Source: Albidovulum sp.
GTDB taxonomy: Bacteria; Pseudomonadota; Alphaproteobacteria; Rhodobacterales; Rhodobacteraceae
DNA: 64,000 bases
Reading direction: 5' to 3'
Assembly (NCBI GenBank): GCA_028823855.1
Contig: JAPPFL010000018.1
Span: 47,104-111,103, forward strand
Notes under the pieces: model-generated
What the model was told of the DNA's origin: nothing
Databases searched by the model: none
What the model saw: only the letters and a program-made list of their open reading frames with translations
Shown here: piece after piece, positions 60,575 through 64,000 of the stretch
Layout of the letters: each line of letters starts with the position of its first letter
Position numbering within the stretch: the first letter of the stretch is position 1
Program-made: the position numbers and the translations under genes

Positions 60575-60603
60575 GCGCGGTGGCCGCTCGGAGGCCGCCG
60601 CGC
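60575..60603 (+). terminator. hairpin between binding-protein and permease genes
   Basis: GCGCGGTGGCC (60575-60585) and GGCCGCCGCGC (60593-60603) form an 11-bp stem (one G-T pair) with a 7-base loop, followed by TATTTT. It lies 38 bases after the binding-protein stop. It may act as partial terminator and 3' stabiliser, giving more binding protein than permease, as known for other importer operons. Confidence 0.75.
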
Positions 60604-60634
60604 TATTTTCAAATCTGGACCGCTGGAATCGTTC

Positions 60635-61597
60635 ATGACGAGCTATGCCTTTCATCGATTGCTACTGATGATCCCAACGCTCTTGGGTGTCGCTGTCTTG
60701 GTCTTCATTATGATGCGCATGTTGCCTGGCGACATCGTCGAATTGAAACTGTTGGCGGAAGGCGGCCAAGTTGATGAGGCGGCATTGGATGCCGAACGCA
60801 AAAACCTTGGGCTGGATAAGCCGATGTGGCACCAGTTTGTAGATTGGATGGTTGGGCTTGTGACCTTTGACTTCGGAAAGTCGTTATGGACTGGCCGCCC
60901 GGTGGTGGACGAAATAGGGTCAAGGTTCGAGTTGTCGATGCAGGTCGCATTGATGGCAACGACTCTCGCGATATTAATCGCCATTCCACTCGGCACTTTG
61001 TCGGCACTCTTCAAAGACACATGGATCGATTACGTTATCCGTATTTTTTCGATTGCCGGTCTTGCCGTGCCGTCGTTTTGGCTAGGCATGCTCATTATCC
61101 TGGCGTTGCTACTGAATTTCAATTGGATTCCGCCTCTTACATATACGCCGATCTACGAAGATCCATGGCGAAATTTATCGCAGTTGATTTGGCCCGCAAT
61201 GGCTGTTGGATATCGTTATTCCGCAGTGGCAACGCGGATGATGCGGTCAAGCATTTTAGAGGTTTTGAAGGAAGACTATATTCGGACTGCGCGAGCCAAA
61301 GGAGTGTTCGAAAGGCTAGTAATTGCGAGACACGCAATGAAGAATGCCATGCTACCAGTAATTACGGTTATTGGGCTTGAGTTCGGATTCCTGATCGGCG
61401 GTCTAGTCGTTACTGAACAGGTCTTCAATCTGAACGGACTTGGAAAGCTCTTTGTCGAGACTGTAACCAGAGGTGATTTCACGATGGTGCAGGCACTCGT
61501 TATGCTTATCGCCGTTATTTTCGTTTTGATCAATTTCGTCGTCGACCTGCTCTACGGAGTGTTCGATCCTAGAGTTAGACTTGGATCGTCACGATGA
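60635..61597 (+). CDS. ABC importer permease, DppB type
   Basis: The 320-residue inner-membrane protein begins MTSYAFHRLLLMIPTLLGVAVLVFIMMRMLPGD, the usual DppB/OppB N-terminus (here in two parts: RLLLMIPTLLGVAVLVFIMM and RMLPGDIVE). It has six helices and the EAA loop EVLKEDYIRTARAKGVFERL that docks onto the ATPase. It ends with LLYGVFDPRVRLG, typical of the family. It forms the transport channel together with the DppC-type permease. Its TGA overlaps the ATG of a 37-codon frame. Confidence 0.95.
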   Translation: MTSYAFHRLLLMIPTLLGVAVLVFIMMRMLPGDIVELKLLAEGGQVDEAALDAERKNLGLDKPMWHQFVDWMVGLVTFDFGKSLWTGRPVVDEIGSRFELSMQVALMATTLAILIAIPLGTLSALFKDTWIDYVIRIFSIAGLAVPSFWLGMLIILALLLNFNWIPPLTYTPIYEDPWRNLSQLIWPAMAVGYRYSAVATRMMRSSILEVLKEDYIRTARAKGVFERLVIARHAMKNAMLPVITVIGLEFGFLIGGLVVTEQVFNLNGLGKLFVETVTRGDFTMVQALVMLIAVIFVLINFVVDLLYGVFDPRVRLGSSR

Positions 61598-61707
61598 CTG
61601 AAGAATTCGAAAGATACGAAAGTAGCGGGACGCTTTGCGGGAGCAAAATCGAAGAATTCAGTCGCGTTCAGATTGTTGAAGTGAAATCAAGGGTAGAGTT
61701 GGAATGA
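61594..61707 (+). CDS. 37-codon reading frame joining the two permease genes
   Basis: An ATG at 61594 overlaps the DppB-type stop (ATGA), and the frame (MTEEFERYESSGTLCGSKIE, then EFSRVQIVEVKSRVELE) ends with a TGA at 61705 that overlaps the ATG of the DppC-type gene (ATGA again). Both junctions are the classical translational-coupling form. The product would be a charged, soluble 37-residue peptide. It could be a real small protein, a coupling device that carries ribosomes across the gap, or a detached N-terminal extension of the second permease. Its composition (Glu- and Ser-rich) is protein-like. Not recognised. Confidence 0.5.
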   Translation: MTEEFERYESSGTLCGSKIEEFSRVQIVEVKSRVELE

Positions 61708-62594
61708 GCAGCGTAGTTGCAATCACTTACGAAATACCAAAGCGGCAACACCCGGTTCATCAATTCATTGTGCAGCAGCCGTTGGGAGCTGCGGGACTCG
61801 TAGTAATTCTTGTGATGGTGTTTGCTGGTGTTTTTGCCAAATTTGTGGCGCCCTATGATCCACTGCAACTTGATTATGGGTCTATGCTTTCGCCGCCGTC
61901 GGCAGAGCATTTGCTAGGTACAGACGCATTTGGCCGCGACGTGCTTTCACGCATAATCTACGGCGCGCGAACTGCTCTTCTCGTAGGATTTTTTTCCTCG
62001 TTATTGGGTTCAACGGTTGGGGCGGTTATCGGTGTCGCCTCCGCCTATTTTGGCGGCCGTATCGACATGATTATCCAGCGGCTAATGGATATCCTTCTGG
62101 CGTTTCCAATCATTGTTTTGGCGCTGGCCGTGGTAGCAGTTCTTGGCAACTTCGTTGTGGGGGGCCTTGATCTCAATCTGATTATCGCAATTGCAATTCC
62201 AATGGTGCCAAAGGTAGCGCGCGTCGTCCGGTCGTCCGCTCTGGTGATATGTGAAATGCCTTACATAGATGCAGCTCGTGTCGCAGGGTATTCGAACATT
62301 CGCATCATGGCGAGGCACATCATCCCGAATGTCACTGCACCGTACCTCATTATGTTTACGGCCTTCGTCGCGCAGGCGATCCTGCTTGAAGCATCATTGT
62401 CCTTTCTGGGACTCGGGGTGGCCGAGCCCACGGCCGCTTGGGGATTGATGCTTGCCGGCTCGTCCGCAGAGTTCTATCGCGAGGCGCCTTGGATGATAAT
62501 TTGCCCTGGACTAGCAATAAGCCTTGCGGTCTTCGCATTTAACCTCTTCGGGGATTCCCTGAGGGATTGGCTGGATCCAAAAATTAAAGTCTAG
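61704..62594 (+). CDS. ABC importer permease, DppC type
   Basis: The 296-residue protein has an N-terminal cytoplasmic segment (MSSVVAITYEIPKRQHPVHQ), then QPLGAAGLVVILVMVFAGVF, the periplasmic segment with HLLGTDAFGRDVLSRIIYGART, six helices, and the EAA loop with MPYIDAARVAGYSNIRIMARHIIPN. It closes with FNLFGDSLRDWLDPKIKV, the standard DppC ending. It pairs with the DppB-type protein and with the double ATPase at 51.6-53.7 kb. Its start overlaps the 37-codon frame. Confidence 0.95.
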   Translation: MSSVVAITYEIPKRQHPVHQFIVQQPLGAAGLVVILVMVFAGVFAKFVAPYDPLQLDYGSMLSPPSAEHLLGTDAFGRDVLSRIIYGARTALLVGFFSSLLGSTVGAVIGVASAYFGGRIDMIIQRLMDILLAFPIIVLALAVVAVLGNFVVGGLDLNLIIAIAIPMVPKVARVVRSSALVICEMPYIDAARVAGYSNIRIMARHIIPNVTAPYLIMFTAFVAQAILLEASLSFLGLGVAEPTAAWGLMLAGSSAEFYREAPWMIICPGLAISLAVFAFNLFGDSLRDWLDPKIKV

Positions 62595-62990
62595 GCGCAA
62601 CAGGTCATTTCGTCGCTTGTTGATGGCCGCTTTTCTATTAAGCAACGCAGCAACCTGTCCGTCCTATTTTCCGAAGATCGGTTCCTTGCGGGCCAAGGTG
62701 TGCCGGAAAACATTCTGGGCGATGTTTACTAATGGAACGGACCACGACTATATCGCGGTAGGTAAATGTTACGCGCGCGCAGGCGGACAAGGCTTGACGC
62801 CTTTAGGCCGAACCTCAATTAGAACCAAAGCGGAACAAATGCGTTCAACCCGTTGAATTCATTCGACTTTTCATCCGAAGAGCGACTCTATTCCTGGACT
62901 CCCGTTGCCATAAAAAATATTGCGTCGCTATTGTACAGCGCTTTAACGGGCTATGGTCGATTCGAAATTGTTGCCAAGCAGGAGACAGCC
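62595..62990. other. spacer between the importer operon and the IS1634 element
   Basis: About 395 bases, AT-rich, with no gene recognised. The left end of the IS1634 element must lie here; composition becomes GC-rich at about 62.99 kb, but no terminal inverted repeat could be fixed without the other end. Confidence 0.4.
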
Positions 62991-64000
62991 GTGGCCCTCA
63001 GCGTCGACGTCATCCCGAACAGAAGCTCGCGTCCCGCGATCCTCCTCCGCGAGGCCTGGCGCGAAGGAACCCGGATCAGGAGGCGAACGGTCGCCAACCT
63101 CTCCAGAATGCCGCCCGAGCTCGTCGACGCCGTGCGCGCCGCGCTCAAGGGCGGGATCGTGCTCCCCTCGCTCGACGACGCGGCCGCCATCCGCAGGTCG
63201 CTTCCGCACGGCCACGTCGCCGCGGTCCTGGGAACGCCCGGGTCGCTGGGCATGGTCCGGATCCTCGGCCGCGAGCCCTCGCGCATGCGCAGCCTCGCCG
63301 CGGCGGCCGTCGCCGCGCGGCTGATCGACCCCGGGTCCAAGCTCGCCTGCGCCCGGTCGCTGTCGCCGGAGACCGCGTCCTCCAGCCTCGGCCGGTTGCT
63401 CGGCCTCGGCCCGGTGTCGGGAAACGAGATGCTGGAGATGCTGGACTGGCTGCGCCGGCGCCAGCCCTGGATCGAGCGGAGCCTGGCCGGCCGCCACCTG
63501 AAGGGCGAGAGCGCGCTGATTCTCTACGACGTTTCAAGCAGCTACCTCGAGGGGCGGCGCTGCCCGCTCGCGGCCTTCGGCCACAACCGCGACGGCAAGA
63601 AGGGCAAGAAGCAGACCGCGTACGGGCTTCTGTGCGCCGCGAACGGCTGCCCCGTGGCGGTGGAGGCGAACCCCGGCAACGCGGGCGACCCCTCCACGCT
63701 TGCCTCGCAGATCGCCAAGGTGCGCTCGCGCTTCGGCATCTCCCGCGTCGCCCTGGTCGGCGACCGCGGCATGATCACCTCTGTGCGCATCCGCGAGGAC
63801 CTCCGGCTCGCCGATCTCGACTGGATCTCGGCCCTGAAGACCGCCGACATCCGCAAGCTGCTGAAGCCGGCGCCCGGCGGAGGCGACTCTCCTCTCTCCC
63901 CCGAGCGGCTAATTCCCGACGCGGTGGCCGAGATCGCGAGCCCCTAATTCCCGGGCGAGCGGCTGATGGTCTGCCCCGACCCGCGCCTTCGCGAGGAGCG
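62991..64000 (+). pseudogene. IS1634-family transposase with an in-frame stop; continues beyond the window
   Basis: The reading starts at GTG 62991 (MALSVDVIPNRSSRPAILL) behind an AGGAGA site (62980-62985). It then shows family blocks: REGTRIRRRTVANLSR, LILYDVSSSYLEGRRCPLA (catalytic Asp), FGHNRDGKKGKKQTAYGLL and VALVGDRGMITS (second Asp). A TAA at 63945-63947 interrupts the frame in EIASP-stop-FPGERLMVCPDPRL, and homology carries on in frame to the window end. GC content and codon use are much higher than the importer genes beside it, a sign of recent arrival from a GC-rich source. It is probably inactive unless the stop is an error. Confidence 0.85.

Noticed and set aside
1..64000. CRISPR array, phage module, toxin-antitoxin pair, restriction system or secondary-metabolite cluster.
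   Set aside because: No regularly spaced repeats, no cas-like, phage structural, toxin, restriction or biosynthetic motifs were found in any frame.

Overview
The window looks like a chromosomal segment of an alphaproteobacterium, most probably related to Rhodobacterales. The basis is gene order and family content: tRNA-Ser(CGA)/rplU/rpmA/obgE/proB/proA; aroK-aroB divergent from a small membrane protein, a 505-residue exported protein, xerD and a CorC-type gene; recA followed by alaS, a DUF1330 gene and icd; an IalB-family protein; a GTTC-N7-GTTC LexA operator in front of recA; and an operon for a split, corrinoid-dependent methionine synthase. No species can be named from sequence alone. Only about 60% of the window is covered by intact genes. 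Remnants of at least five insertion-sequence families and several broken genes lie between them, which suggests a lineage undergoing gene decay, as in host-associated or bottlenecked bacteria (inference).

Layout. 1-3 kb: GC-rich transposase debris (IS4/IS5-type and ISKra4). 3.8-5.1 kb: a lone glycosyltransferase. 5.7-11.5 kb: tRNA-Ser, ribosomal proteins L21 and L27, Obg GTPase and proline biosynthesis (ProB, ProA). 11.5-16.7 kb: cell-envelope genes (YcbK-like DUF882 peptidase, YcbB-like L,D-transpeptidase, LpxD, IalB-family protein). 18-23.9 kb: CorC-like/XerD/505-aa/44-aa operon, divergent from aroK-aroB. 24.1-27.7 kb: Zwf and Pgi plus a 63-aa cysteine protein. 28.3-32.7 kb: four-gene operon for methyl-folate and corrinoid methyl transfer. 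33-36.5 kb: RlmE, an MBL-fold hydrolase, RecA with its SOS promoter. 36.7-39.5 kb: IS1595 (ISXO2-like) remnant and decayed genes. 39.9-46.2 kb: AlaS, DUF1330, Icd, catalase. 46.2-64 kb: an accessory region where intact catabolic and transport genes sit in decayed DNA. These are a TcuA-like flavoprotein, a TauE/SafE permease, a fused double ATPase of a peptide-type ABC importer, a broken SLC13/RCK permease, and the importer's binding protein and two permeases. An IS1634 transposase closes the window.

How the genes work together. The 28-32.7 kb operon would make methyl-tetrahydrofolate (MetF-like), pass the methyl group to a corrinoid (pterin-binding methyltransferase) and reactivate oxidised corrinoid (Fe-S/ASKHA protein); the corrinoid protein and homocysteine-binding module must lie elsewhere. 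The double ATPase at 51.6-53.7 kb and the binding protein and permeases at 58.9-62.6 kb together form one complete importer, although they are on opposite strands and 5 kb apart. The permease genes are joined by a 37-codon reading frame that overlaps both of them by ATGA. The most unusual global feature seen is a strong excess of the palindrome GAATTC over chance.
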